A stretch of DNA of 64,000 nt from Neisseria sp. DTU_2020_1000833_1_SI_GRL_NUU_006. GTDB taxonomy: Bacteria > Pseudomonadota > Gammaproteobacteria > Burkholderiales > Neisseriaceae. Numbering within the stretch: the stretch's first letter is position 1; every line of letters begins with the position of its first letter. Position numbers and translations under genes: made by a program. This document shows positions 33,179 through 41,265 of this stretch, one piece after another. The stretch spans positions 124,001-188,000 of the forward strand of contig CP135593.1 of NCBI GenBank assembly GCA_032388755.1, read 5' to 3'. The notes beneath the pieces are model-generated. The model had not been told where the DNA came from. It was given only the letters and a program-made list of their open reading frames with translations, and did not search any database.

Positions 33179-35092
33179 ATGAGCCACACTCCGTTATTAG
33201 ACACCATCCATCTGCCTGAAGATTTACGCATGCTGGATAAAAGCCTGCTGCCGCAGGTTGCTGCCGAATTGCGGGCATTCCTACTCGAATCCGTCGGTCA
33301 AACCGGCGGGCATTTCGCCAGCAATCTGGGCGCGGTCGAGCTGACCATCGCCCTGCACTATGTATACGACACGCCGGAAGACCATTTGGTTTGGGACGTC
33401 GGCCATCAAAGCTATCCGCACAAAATCCTCACCGGCCGCAAAAACCGGATGCACACCATGCGCCGCTACGGCGGCTTGGCGGGCTTCCCCAAGCGCAGCG
33501 AATCCGAATACGACGCGTTTGGCGTGGGCCATTCCTCCACCTCCATCGGCGCGGCTTTGGGCATGGCGGCGGCAGACAAGCTCTTGGGCAGCAACCGCCG
33601 CAGCGTCGCCATCATCGGCGATGGTGCGATGACGGCGGGGCAGGCGTTTGAAGCCTTGAACTGCGCGGGCGACATGGACGTGAACCTGCTGGTCATCCTC
33701 AACGACAACGAAATGTCGATTTCCCCCAACGTCGGCGCGCTACCGAAATACCTCGCCAGCAACGTCGTGCGCGATATGCGCGGCGTGTTGAGCACCATCA
33801 AGGCGCAATCGAGCAAGGTTTTGGACAAGCTGCCCGGCGCGATGGAGCTTGCCCAAAAAGTCGAGCACAAAATCAAAACGCTGGCGGGCGAAGCCGAACA
33901 CGCCAAGCAGTCGCTGTCTTTGTTTGAAAACTTTGGTTTCCGCTACACCGGCCCCGTGGACGGACACAACGTCGAGCATCTGGTTGACGTATTGAAAGAT
34001 TTGCGCAGCCGCAAAGGCCCGCAACTGCTGCACGTCATCACCAAAAAGGGCAACGGCTACAAACTCGCCGAAAACGACCCCGTCAAATACCACGCCGTTG
34101 CCAACCTGCCCAAAGACGTTTCAGACGACCTCAAAACTTCAACGTCGTCTGAAAAAGAAAACAAGCCTGCCGCCAAACCGACCTATACGCAAGTGTTCGG
34201 CAAATGGCTGTGCGACCAGGCGGCGGCAGATTCCCGATTGGCGGCGATTACCCCCGCCATGCGCGAGGGCAGCGGACTGGTCGAATTCGAACAACAATTC
34301 CCCGACCGCTATTTTGATGTCGGCATCGCCGAGCAGCACGCCGTTACCTTTGCCGGCGGGTTGGCTTGCGAAGGCATGAAGCCCGTCGTCGCCATTTATT
34401 CCACCTTCCTCCAGCGCGCCTACGACCAACTGGTGCACGACATCGCCCTGCAAAACCTGCCCGTTTTGTTTGCCGTCGACCGTGCGGGCATCGTCGGCGC
34501 AGACGGCCCGACCCATGCCGGTTTGTACGATTTGAGCTTCTTGCGCTGCGTGCCGAATATGATTGTCGCCGCGCCGAGCGATGAAAACGAATGCCGCCTG
34601 CTGCTTTCAACCTGCTATCAAGCAAACGCCCCCGCCGCCGTCCGCTATCCGCGCGGCACGGGAACAGGCTCGCCCGTTTCAGACGGCCTCGAAACCGTAG
34701 TCATCGGCAAAGGCGTCATCCGCCGCCAAGGCGAGAAAACCGCATTCATCGCCTTCGGCAGCATGGTCGCCCCCGCATTGACGGTTGCCGACAAACTGAA
34801 CGCAACCGTCGCCGATATGCGCTTCGTCAAACCGATAGATGAGGAACTCATCATCCACCTCGCCCAAAGCCACGACTATATCGTTTCCGCCGAAGAAAAC
34901 GCCGAACAAGGCGGTGCAGGCAGCGCGGTGCTGGAAGTATTGGCGAAACACGGCATCTGCAAACCCGTTTTGCTTTTGGGTGTTGCCGATACCGTAACCG
35001 AACACGGCGATCCGAAAAAACTTTTGGACGATTTGGGCTTGAGCGCCGACGCAATGGAAAAACGCATACGCGGATGGCTGCCGGCAGCTTGA
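33179..35092 (+). CDS. dxs: 1-deoxy-D-xylulose-5-phosphate synthase
   Basis: 637 residues. Thiamine diphosphate motif GDGAMTAGQAFEALNCAGDMDVNLLVILNDNE opens with GDG at ~147; DVGIAEQHAV (~385) carries the catalytic Glu, and DRAGIVGADGPTHAG follows. It condenses pyruvate and glyceraldehyde-3-phosphate, the first step of the MEP isoprenoid pathway, also feeding thiamine and pyridoxal synthesis. Two DUS-like copies in frame (34120-34153) encode SDDLKTSTSSEK in the linker between domains I and II, where length is tolerated. Confidence 0.96.
   Translation: MSHTPLLDTIHLPEDLRMLDKSLLPQVAAELRAFLLESVGQTGGHFASNLGAVELTIALHYVYDTPEDHLVWDVGHQSYPHKILTGRKNRMHTMRRYGGLAGFPKRSESEYDAFGVGHSSTSIGAALGMAAADKLLGSNRRSVAIIGDGAMTAGQAFEALNCAGDMDVNLLVILNDNEMSISPNVGALPKYLASNVVRDMRGVLSTIKAQSSKVLDKLPGAMELAQKVEHKIKTLAGEAEHAKQSLSLFENFGFRYTGPVDGHNVEHLVDVLKDLRSRKGPQLLHVITKKGNGYKLAENDPVKYHAVANLPKDVSDDLKTSTSSEKENKPAAKPTYTQVFGKWLCDQAAADSRLAAITPAMREGSGLVEFEQQFPDRYFDVGIAEQHAVTFAGGLACEGMKPVVAIYSTFLQRAYDQLVHDIALQNLPVLFAVDRAGIVGADGPTHAGLYDLSFLRCVPNMIVAAPSDENECRLLLSTCYQANAPAAVRYPRGTGTGSPVSDGLETVVIGKGVIRRQGEKTAFIAFGSMVAPALTVADKLNATVADMRFVKPIDEELIIHLAQSHDYIVSAEENAEQGGAGSAVLEVLAKHGICKPVLLLGVADTVTEHGDPKKLLDDLGLSADAMEKRIRGWLPAA
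34120..34153. repeat. Inverted DUS pair inside dxs
   Basis: TTCAGACGACCT (34120-34131) and GTCGTCTGAA (34144-34153) lie in frame in the predicted inter-domain linker of Dxs. Confidence 0.75.
34678..34689 (-). repeat. DUS of another dialect (AGGCCGTCTGAA) inside dxs
   Basis: TTCAGACGGCCT is the complement of AGGCCGTCTGAA, the AG-DUS dialect of other Neisseria, and differs from the local form by one base. It is in frame (VSDGLE). Confidence 0.6.
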
Positions 35093-35140
35093 ATTAAAGC
35101 TGCTAGCAAATAACGCCGCGCCGTTGCAAGCAATGAATAA

Positions 35141-35172
35141 AGGTCGTCTGAAAACTGATTTTCAGACGACCT
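35141..35172 (+). terminator. Inverted DUS pair after dxs
   Basis: AAAGGTCGTCTGAAAA and its perfect complement around a 4-nt loop, 48 bp past the dxs stop. Confidence 0.82.
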
Positions 35173-35353
35173 TTGTCCTGTTTTCGATACGGTTTATTTA
35201 TCGGCGTATTGCGTGTGGACGGAAATGACGGCTGATGATGGTGCCGTATCAAAAACGAGGCGAACTGCCGTATCAAATAGAAAGCCTATGCCGTTGTTTC
35301 AAATTACACAGATAATGGTACAGGTATTTTTTGGGATATACCGTGAATCTTTA

Positions 35354-35383
35354 TTCAGACGACCTGCTGATAGGTCGTCTGAA
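35354..35383. repeat. Inverted DUS pair, outward order, in the nitrilase leader
   Basis: The order is TTCAGACGACCT then AGGTCGTCTGAA, opposite to terminator pairs, with 6 bases between. It ends 19 bp before the ATG at 35403 and could form a hairpin near the ribosome binding site. Confidence 0.75.
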
Positions 35384-35402
35384 CACGCAGATAGGAACTG
35401 AT

Positions 35403-36233
35403 ATGCAAAAAAACATCCGTGCCGCCGCCGTACAAATGATTTCGTCCACCGACCCCGATAACAACATTAACACCATGAAACGCCTCGTGCGCCAAGCAGC
35501 CGAACAAGGCGCGGATTGGGTGTTGCTGCCTGAATATTGGCCGCTGATGGGGTGCAAGGATACTGACAAACTGGCTTTCGCCGAACCTTTAGTCGGTAGC
35601 AATTTTAGCGAAACCCGCAGCGCTCGTTTTCAGACGACCTTGAGCGAGACGGCGGCGGAATACGGCGTGGTGCTGTTCGGCGGCACGATTCCGCTGCAAA
35701 GCCCCGACTTGGGCAAAGTGATGAACACGATGTTGGTGTACGACCGCGACGGCACGCAAATCGGGCTGTATCATAAAATGCACCTGTTTGGTTTTTCAGG
35801 TTTGGGCGAACGCTATGCCGAGGCGGACACCATCAGCGCGGGCGGCGATGTGCCGAAATTGGCTGCCGACGGCGTGCCGCTTGCCGCCGGAGTGTGCTAC
35901 GACTTGCGCTTTCCCGAGTTTTTCCGCGCCCAGCAGCCGTTTGACGTTTTGCTGCTGCCTGCCGCCTTCACTTACACGACAGGCAAGGCGCATTGGGAAT
36001 TGCTGCTGCGCGCCCGAGCGGTGGAAAACCAATGCTACGTCATCGCTTCGGCGCAAGGCGGCGAACACGAAAGCGGCAGGCGCACGTTCGGTCATAGCAT
36101 GATTATCGATCCGTGGGGCGAAATCTTGGACATATTGCCCGAAGGCGAAGGCATCGTCATTGCCGATTTGGACGCTGCGAGGCTGCAAAGTGTACGCACC
36201 AGACTGCCCGCTTTGAAGCACAGGTTGTTGTGA
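35403..36233 (+). CDS. Carbon-nitrogen hydrolase (nitrilase superfamily, Nit-like)
   Basis: 276 residues. The catalytic triad is visible: Glu in LLPEYWPL (~residue 43), Lys in YHKMHLFGF (~126) and Cys in GVCYDLRFPEFF (~162). Closest in pattern to the Nit1/Nit2 omega-amidase and deaminated-glutathione amidase group. It likely hydrolyses a small amide in the cytosol. A DUS at 35629-35640 is in frame and encodes FQTTL in a loop. Start at ATG 35403; the frame is open upstream through the DUS-rich leader. Confidence 0.88.
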   Translation: MQKNIRAAAVQMISSTDPDNNINTMKRLVRQAAEQGADWVLLPEYWPLMGCKDTDKLAFAEPLVGSNFSETRSARFQTTLSETAAEYGVVLFGGTIPLQSPDLGKVMNTMLVYDRDGTQIGLYHKMHLFGFSGLGERYAEADTISAGGDVPKLAADGVPLAAGVCYDLRFPEFFRAQQPFDVLLLPAAFTYTTGKAHWELLLRARAVENQCYVIASAQGGEHESGRRTFGHSMIIDPWGEILDILPEGEGIVIADLDAARLQSVRTRLPALKHRLL

Positions 36234-36297
36234 AGATGATTAAAGCGGAATTCAAGCTTGCTGATCTAGCATGACTGTTTGATTGCTCAGCTAAAAA

Positions 36298-36349
36298 AGG
36301 TCGTCTGAAAACGGTTTCCATTTTTTGAAACGGTATTTTCAGACGACCT
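36298..36349. terminator. Inverted DUS pair between convergent genes
   Basis: AAAGGTCGTCTGAAAACGG-type arm from 36296 pairs with its complement ending 36351; it separates the nitrilase gene from the DUF442 gene. Confidence 0.78.
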
Positions 36350-36375
36350 TTGCGTTTGGCTAAACGGATAGCGTG

Positions 36376-36816
36376 TTACGCCAGCCCGTTTTGTTGCGCG
36401 TCTTGCAGGCGGGCTTCAAAGTTGCTCAGATTGACGCCTGCTTGTTGTGCGGCAGCGACGACTTCGGCGACGCTTGCGCCGTTTTGTACCTGATGATAGC
36501 CCCAGAGCAGTGAGCAGCGGGTGCCGGTGCGGCAGTAGGCGAGGACGGGTTGGGGAACGCTTTTGAGCAGGTTTTGGAAAGCGGCGACATCGGCGGCGTT
36601 GATGGCGGGTGCGACGACGGGCTGATGGTGGTGTTCACGGATGTCTGCGGCTTCAAGCCAGCTTTCTACTTGTTTGAACGTCACTTGGTTTTCTTCTTCG
36701 CCGTCGGGACGGTTGCAGATGACGGTTTGGATGCCGAGTTTGGCGGCTTCTTGTACGTCGGCTTCGGTCAGTTGCGGGGCGATGTAGAGGTTGTCGGCAA
36801 GTTTTTGGATGGACAT
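36376..36816 (-). CDS. DUF442 / TIGR01244 family phosphatase-like protein
   Basis: 146 residues. The phosphatase loop CRTGTRC (Cx5R-like, residues ~105-112, preceded by LAY) and an upstream VICNRPDGEE segment match the family of the meningococcal protein NMA1982, whose structure resembles dual-specificity phosphatases. The same domain occurs fused in beta-lactamase hydrolase-like (Blh) proteins, but no lactamase fold is attached here. Physiological substrate unknown. Start MSIQKLADNLYIAPQL has AGAAAGGAAA upstream. Confidence 0.85.
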   Translation of the reverse strand: MSIQKLADNLYIAPQLTEADVQEAAKLGIQTVICNRPDGEEENQVTFKQVESWLEAADIREHHHQPVVAPAINAADVAAFQNLLKSVPQPVLAYCRTGTRCSLLWGYHQVQNGASVAEVVAAAQQAGVNLSNFEARLQDAQQNGLA

Positions 36817-36836
36817 GGGTTTTCCTTTCTGTAAGT

Positions 36837-36882
36837 GATTTTCAGACGACCTCAATCTGGTATTTGAGGTCGTCTGAAAATC
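36837..36882. repeat. Inverted DUS pair, outward order, between the M61 peptidase and DUF442 genes
   Basis: A 19-bp perfect stem made of TTTTCAGACGACCTCAA and its complement. The pair abuts the 3' end of the M61 gene. Confidence 0.78.
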
Positions 36883-38644
36883 AGGCTCGGTCATTATAAA
36901 GCCAGTTTTCAAATAATTCGCGGTCGGTGATGTAGAGGACGGCAGTGTCGGCTTCGGCGGCTTGGACGGTAATGTCGGCGACGTACAGGATGCCGGTGCG
37001 GAAGTAGTGGAGGCGGGTGGTGTAGCCGATGGGGAGCTGCGCCCACTGTGCGGCAAGGTCGGTGCAGGCGTAGCCGTCGATGGCGATGATTTTGTCCTGC
37101 GGGCAGAGGGCGGCGTTTTCTGCGCTGCCGCCGTTGAATACGTGGGTCAGGGTGGCGTGGTCGCTGTTTTGTTTGAACCTTGCGCCGAAGTCGGATGCGG
37201 GGGCGGGCGTTTCGGTTGGCGGTTCGGACAGGAACGCGCCACCGTGTCCACGCGGCTGTGCCTGCCATTGCAGTCCGATGCCTATGGTGGCGAGGAGTTC
37301 GGCAAGGGGCAGGTCTGAGGTGGTGTAGAGGGTCGTCTGAAAAAAGTCTTCGAGGTACAGGCCGGTAAACGCCTGGCAACGGGCTTGCCATTGTTTTTCG
37401 GGGATGCCTTGTCGGGTGTCCAGCCAATCGCGGTAGTGTTGCTGCATGACGCTGTCGAGGGTGTGTCGCCCGCTGCTTTTACTGCGGATGGCGAGGTCGA
37501 GGCAGAGGGCAGCGAGCGCGCCTTTTTGGTAGTAACTGACGATGGCGTTGGGGCTGTTTTCGTCTTGTTTGTAGAATTTGTTCCAAGCGGTGAAGCTGGA
37601 TTCGGCTAGGCTTTGTTTCAGACGACCTTTGGTTTGCTGAACGCGGGTGATGCTTTGGGCGAGCAGGCGCAGGTAGGCTTCGGGGGCGATGGTGCGGCTG
37701 CGGGCGAGGAAGAGGTCGTCGTAGTAGGAGGTGATGCCTTCAAACGCCCAGAGTTGCTCGGTGTAGTTTTCGCGGTCGAGGTCGTAGGGGGCGAAGGCGG
37801 CGGGCTTGATGGATTTGACGTTCCAAGCGTGGAAGTATTCGTGTGAGAACAATCCGAGCAGTTGGGTGTAGGCGTCGTTGGCATCGGTCATGCCGTGCGG
37901 CGGCAGGCTGTGGCGGTCGGCGAGCAGGGCGGTGCTGCTGATGTGTTCCAGTCCGCCGTAGATGTTGTCGCCGACGTGGAGCAGGAAAAGGTAATGCGTG
38001 AACGGGGCAAGGGAGGGGAACATGGCCAGTTCGGTTTCGCAGATTGTGCGGATGTCTGACACGAGGCGGTCGCGGTCGAAATCGGGATAGTGGCCGCTTA
38101 AGGCGATGCGGTGCGGTATGCCGCCGGCTTCGAAATCGAGAAATTCGATGTTGCCCAGTTCGACAGGGTGGTCGATTAAGTCGTGGTAGGAGGTCGTCTG
38201 AAAACTGTGGACGTCGGTTTGGGGTAGGGTGGTGGCAATCCGCCATGTTTTCGGCAGGATGGGGAATTCGATTTGGTGTGTGCTGTTTTCTTGTCCGTTT
38301 ACCTGCAAAAAGAGGCATGCACCGTCAAAGAACCCGCGTTCGGCAGTCAGAAACGAGCCGCGGACGGACAGGTCGTAGGCGTAAACGGTGTAGTAAATTT
38401 CCCACTCTCCGGACTGTGGGGCAGTGCGCCATCGGTTTTTTTTGACTTGGGTCAGATGGGTATATTCGCCATTGCAAAAGGCGCGGATGGTGGTGATGTG
38501 GCGCGAGAAATCTCGTATCAGATAGCTGCCGGGAACCCAGTTTGGGAGACTGATTTCTGTTTCCAAATCATGTTCTTGTCGGAATGTTAGGCGGATGTGC
38601 CACTCGTGGGCGAGCGGGTTGGGGGTGATTTTGTAATTAATCAT
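36881..38644 (-). CDS. M61 family peptidase (glycyl aminopeptidase) with PDZ domain
   Basis: 587 residues. The N-terminal beta-sandwich domain (LPNWVPGSYLIRDFSRHI) precedes a thermolysin-like catalytic domain with zinc motif HEYFH in FSHEYFHAWNVKSIKP (~residue 267) and downstream EGITSYYDD. A C-terminal PDZ domain spans ~residues 485-560. No signal peptide is seen, so a cytosolic role is likely. Family enzymes remove N-terminal Gly or Ala. Three DUS-like sequences lie in frame (near 37331, 37617 and 38191). Its stop overlaps the inverted DUS pair at 36837-36882. Confidence 0.88.
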   Translation of the reverse strand: MINYKITPNPLAHEWHIRLTFRQEHDLETEISLPNWVPGSYLIRDFSRHITTIRAFCNGEYTHLTQVKKNRWRTAPQSGEWEIYYTVYAYDLSVRGSFLTAERGFFDGACLFLQVNGQENSTHQIEFPILPKTWRIATTLPQTDVHSFQTTSYHDLIDHPVELGNIEFLDFEAGGIPHRIALSGHYPDFDRDRLVSDIRTICETELAMFPSLAPFTHYLFLLHVGDNIYGGLEHISSTALLADRHSLPPHGMTDANDAYTQLLGLFSHEYFHAWNVKSIKPAAFAPYDLDRENYTEQLWAFEGITSYYDDLFLARSRTIAPEAYLRLLAQSITRVQQTKGRLKQSLAESSFTAWNKFYKQDENSPNAIVSYYQKGALAALCLDLAIRSKSSGRHTLDSVMQQHYRDWLDTRQGIPEKQWQARCQAFTGLYLEDFFQTTLYTTSDLPLAELLATIGIGLQWQAQPRGHGGAFLSEPPTETPAPASDFGARFKQNSDHATLTHVFNGGSAENAALCPQDKIIAIDGYACTDLAAQWAQLPIGYTTRLHYFRTGILYVADITVQAAEADTAVLYITDRELFENWLYNDRA

Positions 38645-38994
38645 GACTATTGGTTTATTTGTTAATTCTTATGGTTGAAAGGGTGTATTATGCAATTTAA
38701 TTTATATCAATAAAGTCGAAGTCTCATGCAAAAGGCGGCTAAACTAAAAAGGATGAGTTGAAAAATAAAATAATACTATTGGAGGGGTTTTTAAATAACG
38801 TTATGATTATAAGTTAAAAAATATAAAAAATCGATCGTACGGCTATATGGTGGGAAATGTAATTCCGCTTGGCTAGGCTAGTCTTATATGTTAAATTTAG
38901 AAAAATTTAAACTTAGCTCTTGTTGCGTTTTTTCAAAATGCATACGGCAAAGTGAGATAAAAAATTTTTATTCCCATAATTCATGGAGACTCTC
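38645..38994. promoter_or_regulatory. AT-rich divergent promoter region of ccoN and the M61 gene
   Basis: About 350 AT-rich bases with no gene. It contains one FNR-like site (38697-38710). The leader directly before ccoN is very AT-rich, as expected of a strong, long 5' untranslated region. Confidence 0.5.
38697..38710. promoter_or_regulatory. FNR-like box upstream of ccoNOQP
   Basis: TTAATTTATATCAA differs from the consensus TTGATnnnnATCAA at one fixed position. It lies ~285 bp before ccoN and 53 bp before the M61 start, so it could act on either. In an AT-rich region a chance match is possible. Confidence 0.4.
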
Positions 38995-40428
38995 ATGGAC
39001 ACACAAACTTATAACTACAAGGTGGTGCGCCAGTTCGCCATCATGACCGTAGTTTGGGGTATTGTGGGTATGTTGGTCGGCGTCATTGTCGCTGCCCAAT
39101 TGTTCGCCCCTTCCCTTGATTTATCAGATGTCGGCCCCTGGTTCCACTTCGGCCGCCTGCGTCCGTTGCACACCAACGCGGTAATTTTTGCGTTCGGGGG
39201 TTGCGGTCTGATGGGTACATCATACTACGTTGTTCAGCGCACCTGTAATGCACGTCTGTTTGGCGGTTGGTTGCCGGCATTTACCTTCTGGGGCTGGCAG
39301 GCAGTTATCGTTGCGGCAATCGTCAGCCTGCCTTTGGGTTATACCCAAGCTAAAGAGTATGCCGAATTGGAATGGCCTATCGACATCCTGATCGCTTTGG
39401 TTTGGATTGCTTACGCCATCGTATTCTTCGGTACGATTGCCAAACGTAAAATCAAACATATCTACGTTGCCAACTGGTTCTACGGCGGTTTCATTTTGGC
39501 CGTCGCCCTGTTGCACATCGTCAATAACCTGAGCATTCCTGCGGGCTTCATGAAATCCTATCCGGTTTATGCGGGTGCAATCGATGCTATGGTTCAATGG
39601 TGGTATGGTCATAATGCCGTAGGTTTCTTCCTGACTGCAGGCTTCTTGGGTATGATGTACTATTTCGTGCCGAAACAAGCAGGTCGTCCGATTTATTCTT
39701 ACCGCCTGTCCGTCGTCCACTTCTGGGCTTTGATTTTCACCTATATGTGGGCAGGTTCCCACCACTTGCACTATACCGCTCTGCCTGATTGGACTCAGTC
39801 CTTGGGTATGGTGTTGTCCCTGATTCTGTTCGCACCCTCTTGGGGCGGTATGATCAACGGTATCATGACCTTGTCCGGCGCATGGGACAAACTGCGTACC
39901 GACCCTATCTTGAAATTCTTGATCGTTTCTCTTTCCTTTTACGGTATGTCCACCTTCGAAGGTCCGATGATGTCTATCAAAACCGTCAACGCTTTGAGCC
40001 ACTACACTGACTGGACTGTCGCACACGTCCATGCCGGCGCATTGGGATGGGTGGGTTTTGTAACGATTGGTTCTGTGTACTACATGATTCCCCGCCTGTT
40101 CGGCAAAAATGAAATGTACAGTACCAAATTGGTGGAAGCGCACTTCTGGATCGCGACCATCGGTGTGGTGCTGTATATAGCCGCTATGTGGATTGCCGGT
40201 GTATTGCAAGGACTGATGTGGGGTTCTTTGAATGACGACGGTACTTTGACTTACTCTTTCGTAGAGTCAGTGAAGCGTACTATGCCTTACTATATGATTC
40301 GTTTTACCGGCGGCCTGCTGTACCTGAGCGGTATGTGCATCATGGCATACAACGTTTACCGTACGGCCATCAGTGGCAAAGCGGTTGACGCCGAGATTCC
40401 TGCGGTGTCTCAAACCCAGCACCACTAA
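38995..40428 (+). CDS. ccoN: Cytochrome cbb3 oxidase catalytic subunit I
   Basis: 477 residues from the preferred start (GGAG 9 bases upstream; an in-frame ATG lies 12 bases earlier). Twelve or so helices with the haem-copper ligands: His in RLRPLHTNAVIF (~62), the WWYGHNAVGF motif with the Cu ligand (~205), and SHHLHYTALPDW (~255). It holds low-spin haem b and the b3-CuB centre reducing oxygen to water while pumping protons. It is the sole type of terminal oxidase known in pathogenic Neisseria. First gene of ccoNOQP. Confidence 0.96.
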   Translation: MDTQTYNYKVVRQFAIMTVVWGIVGMLVGVIVAAQLFAPSLDLSDVGPWFHFGRLRPLHTNAVIFAFGGCGLMGTSYYVVQRTCNARLFGGWLPAFTFWGWQAVIVAAIVSLPLGYTQAKEYAELEWPIDILIALVWIAYAIVFFGTIAKRKIKHIYVANWFYGGFILAVALLHIVNNLSIPAGFMKSYPVYAGAIDAMVQWWYGHNAVGFFLTAGFLGMMYYFVPKQAGRPIYSYRLSVVHFWALIFTYMWAGSHHLHYTALPDWTQSLGMVLSLILFAPSWGGMINGIMTLSGAWDKLRTDPILKFLIVSLSFYGMSTFEGPMMSIKTVNALSHYTDWTVAHVHAGALGWVGFVTIGSVYYMIPRLFGKNEMYSTKLVEAHFWIATIGVVLYIAAMWIAGVLQGLMWGSLNDDGTLTYSFVESVKRTMPYYMIRFTGGLLYLSGMCIMAYNVYRTAISGKAVDAEIPAVSQTQHH

Positions 40429-40451
40429 AAACATAAGAAAAGGCTACCAAA

Positions 40452-41063
40452 ATGAAATTACAACAATTAGCTGAAGAAAAAGTCGGCGTCCTGATTGTAT
40501 TTACCCTGCTTGTAGTCAGCGTAGGCCTGTTGGTTGAAGCAGTGCCGCTGTTCTTTACTAAAGCTGTTACCAAGCCTATTGAAGGTGTGAAACCTTATAA
40601 CGCTTTGCAAGTGGCCGGTCGCGACATCTATATCCGTGAGGGTTGTTACAACTGCCACTCTCAAATGATCCGTCCGTTCCGTGCGGAAACCGAACGTTAC
40701 GGCCACTACTCCGTTGCCGGCGAGTCTGTTTATGACCATCCGTTCCAATGGGGTTCCAAACGTACCGGTCCGGACTTGGCACGTGTCGGCGGCCGCTATT
40801 CCGACGAATGGCACCGCATCCACCTGCTGAATCCGCGCGACGTTGTGCCGGAGTCCAATATGCCCGCTTTCCCATGGCTTGCCCGCAACAAAGTCGATGC
40901 CGAAGCAACCGTGGCGCATATGAAAGCCCTGCGTAAAGTCGGTACGCCTTACAGCGACGAAGAGATTGCCAAAGCGCCTGAAGCCTTGGAAAACAAATCG
41001 GAGCTGGATGCGGTGATTGCATACCTGCAAGGCTTAGGCTTGGCATTGAAAAACGTAAGGTAA
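40452..41063 (+). CDS. ccoO: Cytochrome cbb3 oxidase monohaem subunit II
   Basis: 203 residues: N-terminal membrane anchor (~11-30), then a periplasmic cytochrome domain with CYNCH at residues 65-69 and the distal Met in ESNMPAFPWL. It passes electrons from CcoP to CcoN. It starts 23 bp after ccoN with AAAAGG as ribosome binding site. Confidence 0.96.
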   Translation: MKLQQLAEEKVGVLIVFTLLVVSVGLLVEAVPLFFTKAVTKPIEGVKPYNALQVAGRDIYIREGCYNCHSQMIRPFRAETERYGHYSVAGESVYDHPFQWGSKRTGPDLARVGGRYSDEWHRIHLLNPRDVVPESNMPAFPWLARNKVDAEATVAHMKALRKVGTPYSDEEIAKAPEALENKSELDAVIAYLQGLGLALKNVR

Positions 41064-41067
41064 CATC

Positions 41068-41235
41068 ATGGACGTAAACTGGGCCCGCTCGCTCTTTACT
41101 GTTTGGGTTTTTATCAGCTTTATCTTAGTGCTTTATATCGTTTTCAACCGACGCAATAAAAAGAACTACGATGATGCTGCCAACAGTATTTTCGAAAATG
41201 ATGATAAAGAGTCGTCTGAAAAAGACGGGCGATAA
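41068..41235 (+). CDS. ccoQ: CcoQ, small cbb3 oxidase subunit
   Basis: 55 residues beginning MDVNWARSLFTVWVFISF, with one transmembrane helix (~9-27) and a charged cytoplasmic tail. It starts 4 bp after ccoO and precedes ccoP by 30 bp, the standard ccoNOQP order. The tail is encoded partly by a DUS-like sequence (GAGTCGTCTGAA; residues ESSE). CcoQ stabilises the complex in other bacteria. Confidence 0.9.
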   Translation: MDVNWARSLFTVWVFISFILVLYIVFNRRNKKNYDDAANSIFENDDKESSEKDGR

Positions 41236-41265
41236 CAGTTTAGTCCGTGATCACGGAGCAAAAGA

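Noticed and set aside
38697..38710. FNR-like box as proof of anaerobic control of ccoNOQP
   Set aside because: The site is one base off consensus, far from ccoN and in AT-rich DNA; kept only as a low-confidence regulatory feature.
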